A stretch of 40,996 nt of DNA from a virus, in IMG/VR virus record IMGVR_UViG_3300018080_000059, positions 1 through 40,996 of that record; one strand, given 5' to 3'. The translations under genes were made by a program, and so were the position numbers. Of the stretch, positions 10,185 through 17,015 are shown piece after piece. The notes beneath the pieces are model-generated. The model had not been told where the DNA came from. It made no database searches and saw only the letters and a program-made list of their open reading frames with translations. Each line of letters opens with the position of its first letter. The stretch's first letter is position 1.

Positions 10185-10973
10185 GCTTAACCGGCTTCGT
10201 TTTCTCTTTCAAATCCTTATCAAAATATTCCGAAGAAACTGTCATAAAAATTTTAAATGCCTGAAAATGGAGTGATCTGATTTCCCGGGGTGAAATAGAG
10301 ATTCCCAGCTCTTTTTTAGCCTTGAAATCTTGAAATTTTGTCCATAATTCCCGGGAAAAATCAGTAATAAATCCTTCCGGACATTCAAAAATGACTTTAT
10401 CTTCGATCTCATATTTATATTTTACAGTACCGATTTCAAAAACAAAAGAAGATTTTTTTTGCCCTTTTACATTTCGATAATACTGGCCCTTACAATTACG
10501 TGCTTTTTGTTGATCCGGTCTGCATTCATCGCAATTATAAGCCTTGTATGCTCCGGTTTCGACATACCATGCAAGGCATCTTAATTTTTTCTTTCTTCAT
10601 CTGTCAGACTATTTGACGCATCAAGAGCATTCGTAATTTCTTCATATAATCCTTTAAGGTGTGGAATATAATACATTTCTTCCATTGTCTTGATGTCTCT
10701 TTCCTCTTCTCCATCAATAACGCTTACGTTCTTTATGTCTTTGACCTGTGCGTTAATCATTGAAAGTTGAGCCTTACTATATCCGAGCCCTTTTTGTGTC
10801 CGGAAACCTTTTCTTTGCTTATCAATCATCATGTCGGTCATTTTGTCATGGTCTGCCTGAGAAATATACTTAATCATGCAGGAAACTCGATCTTTTTTTG
10901 AACAAGCTTTATTGTCCATAAATTCAGGTTCGAAATAAACCCAATCTTTCTGAATATTAACTTTAATTGCCAT
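10162..10973 (-). CDS. Tail assembly chaperone GT, -1 frameshift product of about 270 aa
   Basis: The frame minus one to the G gene is open from the end of G to a TGA at 10162-10164. It has no usable start codon of its own (its first in-frame ATG is close to the end), so it is best explained as a frameshift extension. Slippage on A AAA AAT (10590 down to 10584) joins 130 residues of G to about 140 more, beginning LRCLAWYVETGAYKAYNCDEC. In lambda-like phages G and GT are made in a fixed ratio and load the tape measure for tube assembly. Here the extension overlaps the tape measure start by about 23 bases, as expected. Confidence 0.75.
10581..10973 (-). CDS. Tail assembly chaperone G (130 aa)
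   Basis: This small, charged protein sits between the tail tube and tape measure genes, the conserved position of the tail assembly chaperone. It starts at an ATG behind a GGGGG Shine-Dalgarno that directly follows the terminator-like hairpin after the tube gene. Its last codons, AGA AAA AAT TAA, contain the slippery heptamer that leads into the GT frame. No family motif stands out in the sequence itself; the assignment rests on position, size and the frameshift. Confidence 0.7.
   Translation of the reverse strand: MAIKVNIQKDWVYFEPEFMDNKACSKKDRVSCMIKYISQADHDKMTDMMIDKQRKGFRTQKGLGYSKAQLSMINAQVKDIKNVSVIDGEEERDIKTMEEMYYIPHLKGLYEEITNALDASNSLTDEERKN
10584..10590 (-). promoter_or_regulatory. Slippery heptamer A AAA AAT for -1 ribosomal frameshifting
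   Basis: Read on the minus strand, the heptamer is in the correct phase for the G gene (codons AGA AAA AAT) and is immediately followed by the G stop codon TAA. Back-slippage of both tRNAs by one base re-pairs on AAA AAA and continues with TTA into the 140-codon GT frame. Confidence 0.75.
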
Positions 10974-10988
10974 GAATTACCCCCTCAC

Positions 10989-11025
10989 AAAAAGGGGCTC
11001 TTTCACACAATGCGAGGCGAGCCCC
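10989..11025 (-). terminator. Terminator-like hairpin after the tail tube gene
   Basis: On the minus strand a 7-bp perfect stem (GGGGCTC / GAGCCCC, arms at 11019-11025 and 10994-11000, 18-base loop) is followed by five T. The Shine-Dalgarno of the chaperone gene follows directly. The 70 bases between the tube stop and this hairpin hold no gene. It probably limits read-through from the highly expressed tube gene into the chaperone and tape measure genes. Confidence 0.6.
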
Positions 11026-11095
11026 GATGACCTCTCAAATGATGCCGACACCCAACATGGCCCGTGAGAAGGCATGCCAGGCGCCGACAAAGCGT

Positions 11096-12265
11096 TTAGA
11101 CGAATCCTAAAAAGATTTCGTTCAAACCGGTTGACCTGTGAGCCCGAACGACGGCATTTTCAACCAGGATGTTATCTTCTTCGCCGCGTGGCAGTTCAGC
11201 AAAATAACAATTTGGCATATAAACACCCATGCATTTTCCAGCCTCATAGTCTCCGGATGAATCCTTTTTCCCTGCAACGAGTACAAAAGCAAAATCTGTC
11301 AGATCCTGATATTTGTCCTCATTGTCCACGTTTGCGTCGTCAGCATATAGCATAATTGCTACTTCTGTGCTTCTGGCACCAACGCGAGAGCTTACTTTTC
11401 CGCTTCCTTCTTTTGCGGAAAGAACCTCTTTAATTTCGTTTGAAATTGTAAGAGTTCCAGATTTAAAATCAACCTTTGTTCCTGCTATCCAGCATTCGAC
11501 ATCAAGACCGACCAGGCCTTCACCCGACATCAAAGATGGAGAATGCGGAGCAACACCATTGATATAATCTGTTGACAGACCGCTAAAAGCTACTTCAGCT
11601 TTTATGATCTGCCCGGTTTCAATTGTTAGAGTAAGAGTTTCGACAAGCGCGCCGATAGCTCTTTCACGGTTTTTATTTCCATGATAGAGCCCGAAAGTTC
11701 CGTGTTTATGGTCTGAATTTTCGCCTTTATAAAGAATACATTTTCCGAGATTCACAGAAGCTCCGGGAGCATTGTCAAGTGCAGGTTCAATAGTCAAAGC
11801 ATCAGATGCTATTGATTTTATTGGCCTTATTGCGTAATCATTTACGCTATCTTTAACGAGCAAAAATTGACCAACTTCGAAATTAGAACCTTCGCCAGTG
11901 TCAACATTTATGACAGTTGTCGTTGATGCTGCCACGGTGTCATATTCTGTCGCATTGACAGTTGTTCCTCCGAGAGCAGTTTCAACAATAGCGTCGAAAT
12001 CAGGAGCTGTTCCCTCTGTCCCTGAATGCCTCCATTCAAAAGAACAGCCGCCTGATGCTTCCTGTAAGCCATGTTGACCTTTAGCGCGGCCTATATATTC
12101 GCTTATTAAATCAGAATCCAGAACTTCCTTTGAAGAGTCAACGGATGGCCCTTCAGAAACTGCGAAATACCCGTCAGTGTCACTGGTAGGTAAAACAGCG
12201 GTTCCAGGTGTGGTTTCATGTTTGAAATAAGCGATTGTCGATTTGGTATTAATTCCAATTGACAT
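11096..12265 (-). CDS. Major tail tube protein, 389 aa
   Basis: The N-terminus (KSTIAYFKHETTPGTAV) and the internal block with EASGGCSFEWRHSGTEG and LTLTIETGQ have the look of siphovirus tail tube proteins, which form stacked hexameric rings. It lies between the tail terminator-like gene and the G/GT chaperones. An insertion near residues 100-165 (VAASTTTVINVDTGEG... with VGQFLLVKD) may be an extra beta domain on the tube surface. A GAGG-type Shine-Dalgarno precedes the ATG, and a terminator follows the gene, as expected for an abundant virion protein. Confidence 0.8.
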   Translation of the reverse strand: MSIGINTKSTIAYFKHETTPGTAVLPTSDTDGYFAVSEGPSVDSSKEVLDSDLISEYIGRAKGQHGLQEASGGCSFEWRHSGTEGTAPDFDAIVETALGGTTVNATEYDTVAASTTTVINVDTGEGSNFEVGQFLLVKDSVNDYAIRPIKSIASDALTIEPALDNAPGASVNLGKCILYKGENSDHKHGTFGLYHGNKNRERAIGALVETLTLTIETGQIIKAEVAFSGLSTDYINGVAPHSPSLMSGEGLVGLDVECWIAGTKVDFKSGTLTISNEIKEVLSAKEGSGKVSSRVGARSTEVAIMLYADDANVDNEDKYQDLTDFAFVLVAGKKDSSGDYEAGKCMGVYMPNCYFAELPRGEEDNILVENAVVRAHRSTGLNEIFLGFV

Positions 12266-12279
12266 AATTTCACCTCGCT

Positions 12280-12723
12280 TTAATAACTAATGTCTGTTAA
12301 ATACCTTACATCAAAATTAACATCGATCTGGACATGCTTTTTACTCTCAAATAATACAGGTTGTCGAAGGGAGTAGTTCTCAACAATCTGAACCGAGCCG
12401 TTTAATTGGGTAGCATTAAAAAACGACTCTACAAGAGTATCAATGTCCTCGTAGATGTCATCGACCGTAGTCGATACATCGTCAGCGGCTCTGACAGGCA
12501 AAGCATACGTCAGAATCACTGTTATTCTGCCCGACGTTGTAACTTTTCTTGTTTGACCGCGAACGCTGCGCCCTTCGGCCCAACGCACCCCGTAACCTTT
12601 ATCGAGCAGTCTCTCAGGATTGCTCTGCACATCAAACACATTCTCAAGCTCTCTGTAGCCTTCGCCCGAAAGCAGGGAATTGATGCGGGTGCGCGCAGCC
12701 GTCCTGATTGATTTTAAACCCAT
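12280..12723 (-). CDS. Putative tail terminator / tail completion protein, 147 aa
   Basis: Its size, alpha/beta composition and position directly before the tail tube gene match tail terminator (gpU/Gp17-like) proteins that cap the tube at the neck. Segments such as GRITVILTYALPVRAADD and DIYEDIDTLVESFFNA read as the central strand-helix unit. Its ATG lies directly against the stop of the preceding gene. The call is from context and composition, not from a signature motif. Confidence 0.5.
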   Translation of the reverse strand: MGLKSIRTAARTRINSLLSGEGYRELENVFDVQSNPERLLDKGYGVRWAEGRSVRGQTRKVTTSGRITVILTYALPVRAADDVSTTVDDIYEDIDTLVESFFNATQLNGSVQIVENYSLRQPVLFESKKHVQIDVNFDVRYLTDISY

Positions 12724-13587
12724 TTAGTACCTCTTTATTCTTGAAACAATCGCAGATGTTTGCTCTTGTGTGCTTAATTTTTCATCTTTGTTGTGATCTA
12801 TTCCTTTAATTTTTGTCCTGATTTTGTTTGTATAAAGCTCTTCAAAATCTTTTCTGAGGGCATTAAGATCCGGGGAAGACCTCATCGGATATAAAATATT
12901 TATGAGTGTTTTTAGTGTGGTTAAATCTGATATTTCATCGAAATCTTTTACCTGCATTTCGTAATCTATGAGTTCCTGAATTTTCAAATCGTCCGCAACA
13001 TCTTTCGTTGACATTTCAATTTCTTTGTACCAGTGAGTTTGGCCGGTGGGTAAATATTTTGAATTTGTGCATTCTGACCAGCGAGTGAGAAGCATTCTTT
13101 CGTGTGTCCATATAAGACCTAACCAATCGATAGCCGTTGCAGAATTAAGCTCAGCGCTCGATTTTAGCCTGAGCCAATATAAACCATTGCCGTCGCCCGA
13201 AGCTACGCCGTCAGGCAATTCTGGCAAGGAATTAACCTGATTTTTAACCCAATCATCAGGAAGATCCCATTCGATAAATCCATCCTGTGCAAGAGATTTC
13301 GCGCCGACTCTTGTTTCATCCCTGAAATTTTTAACCGCTTTCCAGCCGTCAGTTTCCCCGGCGTAATACTCAGCACTTAAAATTCCATCCTGGTCATTTG
13401 CGGTTTCAATTTTCAAGAATCTTGCGGCAAATGTATGAGGAGCACCGATATAAACATAATCTTCTAATGGAACAAGAGGGCAAAGCATCGTGTCAGTATT
13501 CCATTCTCGCATTGCAAAAGTATATTCACTGAAAGACGAATTATCGTCGTAAAGTATCCTGTTGAATTTATTGATTAAAAGATGCAT
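12724..13587 (-). CDS. Unknown virion-region protein with a C-terminal EF-hand-like loop, 287 aa
   Basis: I do not recognise the family. The first about 170 residues are aromatic and beta-rich (for example DGWKAVKNFRDET and NGLYWLRLKS), like a ligand-binding or decoration module. The C-terminus at about 264-275 reads DHNKDEKLSTQE, which fits the spacing of a calcium-binding EF-hand/dockerin loop (acidic or Asn at 1, 3, 5; Ser at 9; Glu at 12). It lies between the head accessory genes and the tail terminator, so a neck or head-tail role is plausible. Its ATG overlaps the stop of the tiny basic gene upstream by one base. Confidence 0.5.
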   Translation of the reverse strand: MHLLINKFNRILYDDNSSFSEYTFAMREWNTDTMLCPLVPLEDYVYIGAPHTFAARFLKIETANDQDGILSAEYYAGETDGWKAVKNFRDETRVGAKSLAQDGFIEWDLPDDWVKNQVNSLPELPDGVASGDGNGLYWLRLKSSAELNSATAIDWLGLIWTHERMLLTRWSECTNSKYLPTGQTHWYKEIEMSTKDVADDLKIQELIDYEMQVKDFDEISDLTTLKTLINILYPMRSSPDLNALRKDFEELYTNKIRTKIKGIDHNKDEKLSTQEQTSAIVSRIKRY

Positions 13588-13691
13588 TACTTCCTTCCTC
13601 TTCCTGTTTTACGAGTTTTTTTGCAGCCCCCGCGCCCGCGATTCAAGCGCCTTCCTTTTCCGGAGCCGTCTTTTTTTGGTCTTCCTTTCAT
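13587..13691 (-). CDS. Tiny Arg/Lys/Gly-rich protein, 34 aa
   Basis: The ORF runs from an ATG at 13691 to a TAA at 13587-13589. It encodes a very basic peptide containing GRPKKDGSGKGRR and RGRGGCKKTRKTGRGRK. It begins as ATGA inside the stop of the preceding tiny gene and its stop overlaps the next ATG (TAATG), so it is tightly coupled on both sides. It lies in the -1 frame of its upstream neighbour, so it could also be made as a frameshift extension. RNA or DNA binding or packaged-genome condensation are possible, but nothing proves a function. Confidence 0.5.
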   Translation of the reverse strand: MKGRPKKDGSGKGRRLNRGRGGCKKTRKTGRGRK

Positions 13692-13807
13692 TTTTTCTTT
13701 TTTCCTTTCTTCCTTTTTTTCATTGCAGCTTTACAAACAGCCCATGGATTTTTCACCCCGCCTTTTCTTTTAAGTTTCCTTACACATCTATCTAATTTTT
13801 TTGGCAT
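13688..13807 (-). CDS. Small Lys-rich protein with KNPWAVC motif, 39 aa
   Basis: This ORF starts at the ATG 13807 and ends in a Lys-rich tail before TGA at 13688-13690. The central GGVKNPWAVCKAAMKK is reminiscent of very short conserved proteins in phage virion clusters. It overlaps the end of the coiled-coil gene upstream by 20 bases in another frame. The tail codons GGA AAA AAG contain a strong -1 slippery heptamer. Function is unknown. Confidence 0.5.
   Translation of the reverse strand: MPKKLDRCVRKLKRKGGVKNPWAVCKAAMKKRKKGKKKK
13697..13703 (-). promoter_or_regulatory. Possible second -1 frameshift site A AAA AAG
   Basis: On the minus strand the codons GGA AAA AAG hold the heptamer A AAA AAG in the correct phase, two codons before the TGA stop. 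A -1 shift would enter the frame of the downstream 34-aa ORF and fuse the two tiny proteins. The same overlap also allows plain ATGA re-initiation, so frameshifting here is only a possibility. Confidence 0.35.
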
Positions 13808-13997
13808 TTAAAACCTCACCAATTACTGGTTTAACCTCTTTCCGATATTCTTTGATTTCTTTCTCTAAATCTTTATATGCTGTTTTTACTTTTGTAATTT
13901 CTTGCTTTGTCTTCTCTGGTAAATCAAGAGAATCTTTTAATTCCTGCAAAGCTATCATTAAGTTTTCAAGTTTTGCCAGAACAACTCTTTTTTCCAT
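13788..13997 (-). CDS. Small coiled-coil protein, 69 aa
   Basis: The ATG at 13997 (MEKRVVLAKLENLMIAL) is chosen because GAGG lies six bases upstream; a TTG four codons earlier lacks a Shine-Dalgarno. The protein is almost entirely charged heptad-like helix (KTKQEITKVKTAYKDLEKEI). It starts one base after the stop of the LamG-like gene and is part of the virion operon. A minor structural or chaperone role is possible; I know no specific family. Confidence 0.55.
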   Translation of the reverse strand: MEKRVVLAKLENLMIALQELKDSLDLPEKTKQEITKVKTAYKDLEKEIKEYRKEVKPVIGEVLNAKKIR

Positions 13998-13998
13998 G

Positions 13999-15828
13999 TC
14001 AATCCTCAACAGCTATTAAGGTTAAATCTTTTAAATCTACAGTTGCCTGATTTGGAAGTTCGGTATAAAAACTTTCACTTCCGATTTTAAGTTCAATGTA
14101 TTTGTTGTCCGGCTGCAAATAAACTTCACCTGAAAACCAGCCGTCAGCGTTTGTTGTCCCGAGAAGTTTCCATTCATGATTTATAAAAACACCTTCACTT
14201 ATATATCCTGTTGGATATGGCCGTGCCTTAATCTGAACCTCGGATTCAGCGCCGGAAAAATTATATATAAATCCTTCAATTTCTATTATTGTCGGTTCAT
14301 TCGGATCTGCTATTACAGTATCATATGTTATAGAATTAAGATCGAGTTCAGGCGTTACCTGATCGTCGGAAGTATAAAGAAACGCATGTAATTGTACTGT
14401 TGCCCTTGTGCTCAAAAATTCTTCAATATTTGTGCTTATTTCACTAGCAGTATTTGCCTGAGAGTAAGTTCCATTAGAATTTTGAAGTCCTCCGGAATAA
14501 TATTTTTCAGTTCCATCAACCTCTATTGTATATTTACATTCAGTATTTGTCGGTTTTGTAGCTGTTTCAGAAAATGTTAATAATTCACTTGATTTAAAAG
14601 TTGTATTTATATTTATTTTTTGTGCATCTGTTGAATATCCTATGTCAACATTCATGTTTGCCGTTAATTCATCAACGTAGTCCTGAACACTATTCCCGGC
14701 TTCGAAATGTACTTTAAATTGTACGTATTCCTCGCCATCAATATCTAAACTACCACAATTTGTATTAAACGTTGTAGCATCATTGGCCTGAGAATATGTT
14801 CCATCGCTAATTTCCCATGAATCACCGTCCCAATATAAATAATTTCCTGATCTTCCTATTTGCAAAGTATATCTCGGAGTTCCGCCCTCCGTTGTTGAAA
14901 ATGTGTTGAATAATTTAATTGTTCCTATCCCAGAATGTTGCATTTCTGGAAGAGTTGCGTTTGTTGTAGCATATATTGTTTCAGATAAAGTATAGCCTGG
15001 CGTGTAATTAGAAGTATGTTGAACTGTATTAAAAATAACAAGATCCTCAATTTTAAAATCGGATATTGCTCCTTTATTATAATCATTTCCAATTCGCAAA
15101 AGTCCTATGTTTGAATCTCTTGTTCCGGTACTGGTTCCTGTGGTTCCGCTCTGTATTCCGTCTATAAATAATCTATTTGCACCGGTAGTAAGATCCCAAT
15201 TAACCTCTATTTCATAGGTTGTTCCAGAAACAGGATTCCATACACCACATAATTGTTCGACAATTAAAGCGCCAGTGCTGTCATACATATGTAGTCTTAA
15301 ATAAGGTCCTGAGTTTGAATGTCGCAATTGTATCAAGTTCTTTGCATCATTATTAGCTTTGCAGATTGCAAAAAACCAGCGGTCATTTGGAGGAGCACCA
15401 GAATAATTAGGTGTAACTTTAAATTTTACTGCACCTACTTGTTGACTGTCTGCATTCAAATCAGCGTCATAATCCACATATCTTTCATCATTATGAGCAA
15501 GATCAAGTTTTTCCCCAGATATAGACGCTCCACCGTATGCTGTGCCTGTTAGCACACCGCCACCCCAACTACCATTAATACTCGATGTATATGTTGCACC
15601 AAAACTAAAATTAGCTGGCCTCTGGTCTTTTTGTTGTATTTTACCACCTGAAAATTCAGCTTTAGAGCTATCATAAGTAAAATCAGTATCGTCGACAAAA
15701 TCCTCTGTAAAATCTAAATTATCCTGTTGCATTTTCAGTCTTGCAACGCCGCCGGTAATTTCAACCTTATCAGAATCGTAAGAATAATTTGACGGTGTGG
15801 TATATGGGATATTTAATGTTGCACTCAT
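13999..15828 (-). CDS. LamG/concanavalin-like virion protein, 609 aa (candidate head fibre or decoration)
   Basis: Residues about 90-280 (QQVGAVKFKVTPNYSG, WFFAICKANND, YEIEVNWDLTTGANRLFIDG, LLRIGNDYNKGAISDFKIEDLVIFN) form the strand pattern of a laminin-G/concanavalin-like jelly roll. The N-terminus carries two related units (NYSYDSDKVEITGG and DFTYDSSKAEFSGG). The middle has two similar stretches (DGTYSQANDAT and NGTYSQANTAS). The C-terminus has a further beta module (FIYNFSGAESEVQIKARPYP). It lies between the capsid genes and the tail genes, not in the fibre cluster, so a head-attached fibre or neck whisker is the best inference. It overlaps the upstream gene by four bases. Confidence 0.6.
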   Translation of the reverse strand: MSATLNIPYTTPSNYSYDSDKVEITGGVARLKMQQDNLDFTEDFVDDTDFTYDSSKAEFSGGKIQQKDQRPANFSFGATYTSSINGSWGGGVLTGTAYGGASISGEKLDLAHNDERYVDYDADLNADSQQVGAVKFKVTPNYSGAPPNDRWFFAICKANNDAKNLIQLRHSNSGPYLRLHMYDSTGALIVEQLCGVWNPVSGTTYEIEVNWDLTTGANRLFIDGIQSGTTGTSTGTRDSNIGLLRIGNDYNKGAISDFKIEDLVIFNTVQHTSNYTPGYTLSETIYATTNATLPEMQHSGIGTIKLFNTFSTTEGGTPRYTLQIGRSGNYLYWDGDSWEISDGTYSQANDATTFNTNCGSLDIDGEEYVQFKVHFEAGNSVQDYVDELTANMNVDIGYSTDAQKININTTFKSSELLTFSETATKPTNTECKYTIEVDGTEKYYSGGLQNSNGTYSQANTASEISTNIEEFLSTRATVQLHAFLYTSDDQVTPELDLNSITYDTVIADPNEPTIIEIEGFIYNFSGAESEVQIKARPYPTGYISEGVFINHEWKLLGTTNADGWFSGEVYLQPDNKYIELKIGSESFYTELPNQATVDLKDLTLIAVED

Positions 15829-16187
15829 TCTTTAATTACTCCAGAACAATAAACCTGAATTGTTGCACTTCCAATGCCATATATCTCAGAACCTTTTTTT
15901 ATATTTATTTCCAAATAAGTATTTTCAATCAAAGGAAAAGTGTTGTTCCCATCTTCTGTTATTGTGTTGTCTTTCCCGATATAAAGAATTTCGCTTGCAG
16001 TTTTATGAAAAAGAATTATTCCATCTTTCGCATTATCAGGAATTTCTATTTTTTTTGCACTCGTAGTTATTTCAGTTTTAACTGCATCAAAAGTATTTCC
16101 TCTCAGGGTTTCTCTGATTTTCACAGTCCCATCGTTATAGAACTTTTTCTTCTCTAAGCTTCTTATGTTTTGTTCAGTTACAGTCAT
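15825..16187 (-). CDS. Unknown small virion-operon protein, 120 aa
   Basis: The C-terminal half (ASEILYIGKDNTITEDGNNTF...IYGIGSATIQVYCSG) looks like a single beta barrel of the kind seen in head decoration or attachment proteins. The gene begins right after the hairpin at 16199-16223 with a GGGG Shine-Dalgarno, and its stop overlaps the LamG-like gene start by four bases. This suggests the two products act together. Family not recognised. Confidence 0.5.
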   Translation of the reverse strand: MTVTEQNIRSLEKKKFYNDGTVKIRETLRGNTFDAVKTEITTSAKKIEIPDNAKDGIILFHKTASEILYIGKDNTITEDGNNTFPLIENTYLEINIKKGSEIYGIGSATIQVYCSGVIKE

Positions 16188-16198
16188 TTATTACCCCA

Positions 16199-16223
16199 TA
16201 AAAGAAGGGTGAACGTTCACCCT
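16199..16223 (-). terminator. Terminator-like palindrome after the decoration-like gene
   Basis: A perfect 18-base palindrome (AGGGTGAAC / GTTCACCCT, 16206-16223) is followed on the minus strand by TCTTTTAT and then the GGGG Shine-Dalgarno of the next gene. Stem strength is good but the U-tract is interrupted, so partial termination or mRNA 3'-end protection is more likely than a hard stop. Confidence 0.55.
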
Positions 16224-16241
16224 CCCTTATTTGGCAATAAA

Positions 16242-16667
16242 TTAATTCCCGCCCGAAACGAGTAGGCTTATGGCCAGCTTCCCGGCTGTAAGCGCTGCCG
16301 TTGCGATTGTGAGATCAATCTGAACGCCTGTTGAAGAATCAACTTTATAACGCTTGCTAGCGTCATTGGTATCATCCCAGAGCAGAGCGCCTTTTTCCTG
16401 ATCTCCGGAAACATCTTCGAGGGCATCATATGCAGCCTGAGCCAGAAAACCGTCAGTATCTCCGCCATTTACGCCGATTTCGACTGTTGCCGCACCGGCA
16501 GAGGTCGGAGCCGTTATCTGCTCAACAACAATGTCATGAACAATAACATTGTCTTTGAGTTCAAACAGATCAATTGCGCCTATGGCGCCTCCATCCTCGG
16601 CGAAATCATAAAAAACGGTTATCCATTCAGGTGCATTTCTGTACCCTTCAAATACAACTTTGCTCAT
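16242..16667 (-). CDS. Putative capsid decoration-type protein, 141 aa
   Basis: The protein is acidic and Ala/Gly-rich with alternating strands (IVHDIVVEQITAPTSAGAATVEIGVNGGDTDG; VQIDLTIATAALTAGKLAISLLVSGGN). It contains no Lys/Arg-rich or membrane segment. Its position two genes after the major capsid gene, and the terminator placed after it, fit an abundant small virion protein such as a capsid decoration or head fibre base. It overlaps its upstream neighbour by four bases. Assignment is inferred. Confidence 0.5.
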   Translation of the reverse strand: MSKVVFEGYRNAPEWITVFYDFAEDGGAIGAIDLFELKDNVIVHDIVVEQITAPTSAGAATVEIGVNGGDTDGFLAQAAYDALEDVSGDQEKGALLWDDTNDASKRYKVDSSTGVQIDLTIATAALTAGKLAISLLVSGGN

Positions 16668-16981
16668 GATTTTACCTCACTGTTTAAATTCATGGTCTTT
16701 TCAACGGTCTTATTCTTTAACGAGTGCCGTTTACTTACTCGCGGTTTTTTGCCTGTCTGAATATTTCTCAATTCTTTTTCGAATCCCTTAACAGGCTGAG
16801 GGATTTTATTGTCTTCGTGTGAGGGTTCATAATAAATAACCCTGATCTCTCTTGAGGGAGAAATTACGGCATGAATTATTACCGGTTTATCCAGACTTTT
16901 GATATGTTCGCATATCTGTAAATCTGGATCGCCGTTTTCATTCCTTGCCTTAAAATGCATTAAATGTGTAAAACCTGCCAT
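16664..16981 (-). CDS. Unknown protein next to major capsid, 105 aa
   Basis: The N-terminal half has a compact alpha/beta look (MAGFTHLMHFKAR...DKPVIIHAVISPSREIRVIYYEP). The C-terminal half is basic and probably disordered (TGKKPRVSKRHSLKNKTVEK). The ATG sits behind a GGAG that directly follows the A/T-rich hairpin straddling the capsid stop codon. Family not recognised; a head accessory role is only suggested by position. Confidence 0.45.
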   Translation of the reverse strand: MAGFTHLMHFKARNENGDPDLQICEHIKSLDKPVIIHAVISPSREIRVIYYEPSHEDNKIPQPVKGFEKELRNIQTGKKPRVSKRHSLKNKTVEKTMNLNSEVKS

Positions 16982-16992
16982 AATAACTCCAA

Positions 16993-17015
16993 ATAATACT
17001 TAAATTAAGTATTAT
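16993..17015 (-). terminator. AT-rich stem-loop spanning the capsid stop codon
   Basis: ATAATACTT and AAGTATTAT form a perfect 9-bp stem with a five-base loop. It covers the last codons and TAA of the major capsid gene and is followed on the minus strand by TT and the GGAG Shine-Dalgarno of the next gene. It may protect the capsid message end or reduce expression of the downstream gene. The stem is AT-only in most positions, so strength is modest. Confidence 0.4.

Noticed and set aside
10185-10580. Region between chaperone G and tape measure as non-coding, or as a separate gene with its own start
   Set aside because: The -1 frame is open throughout but has no usable start; a frameshift extension of G explains it better.
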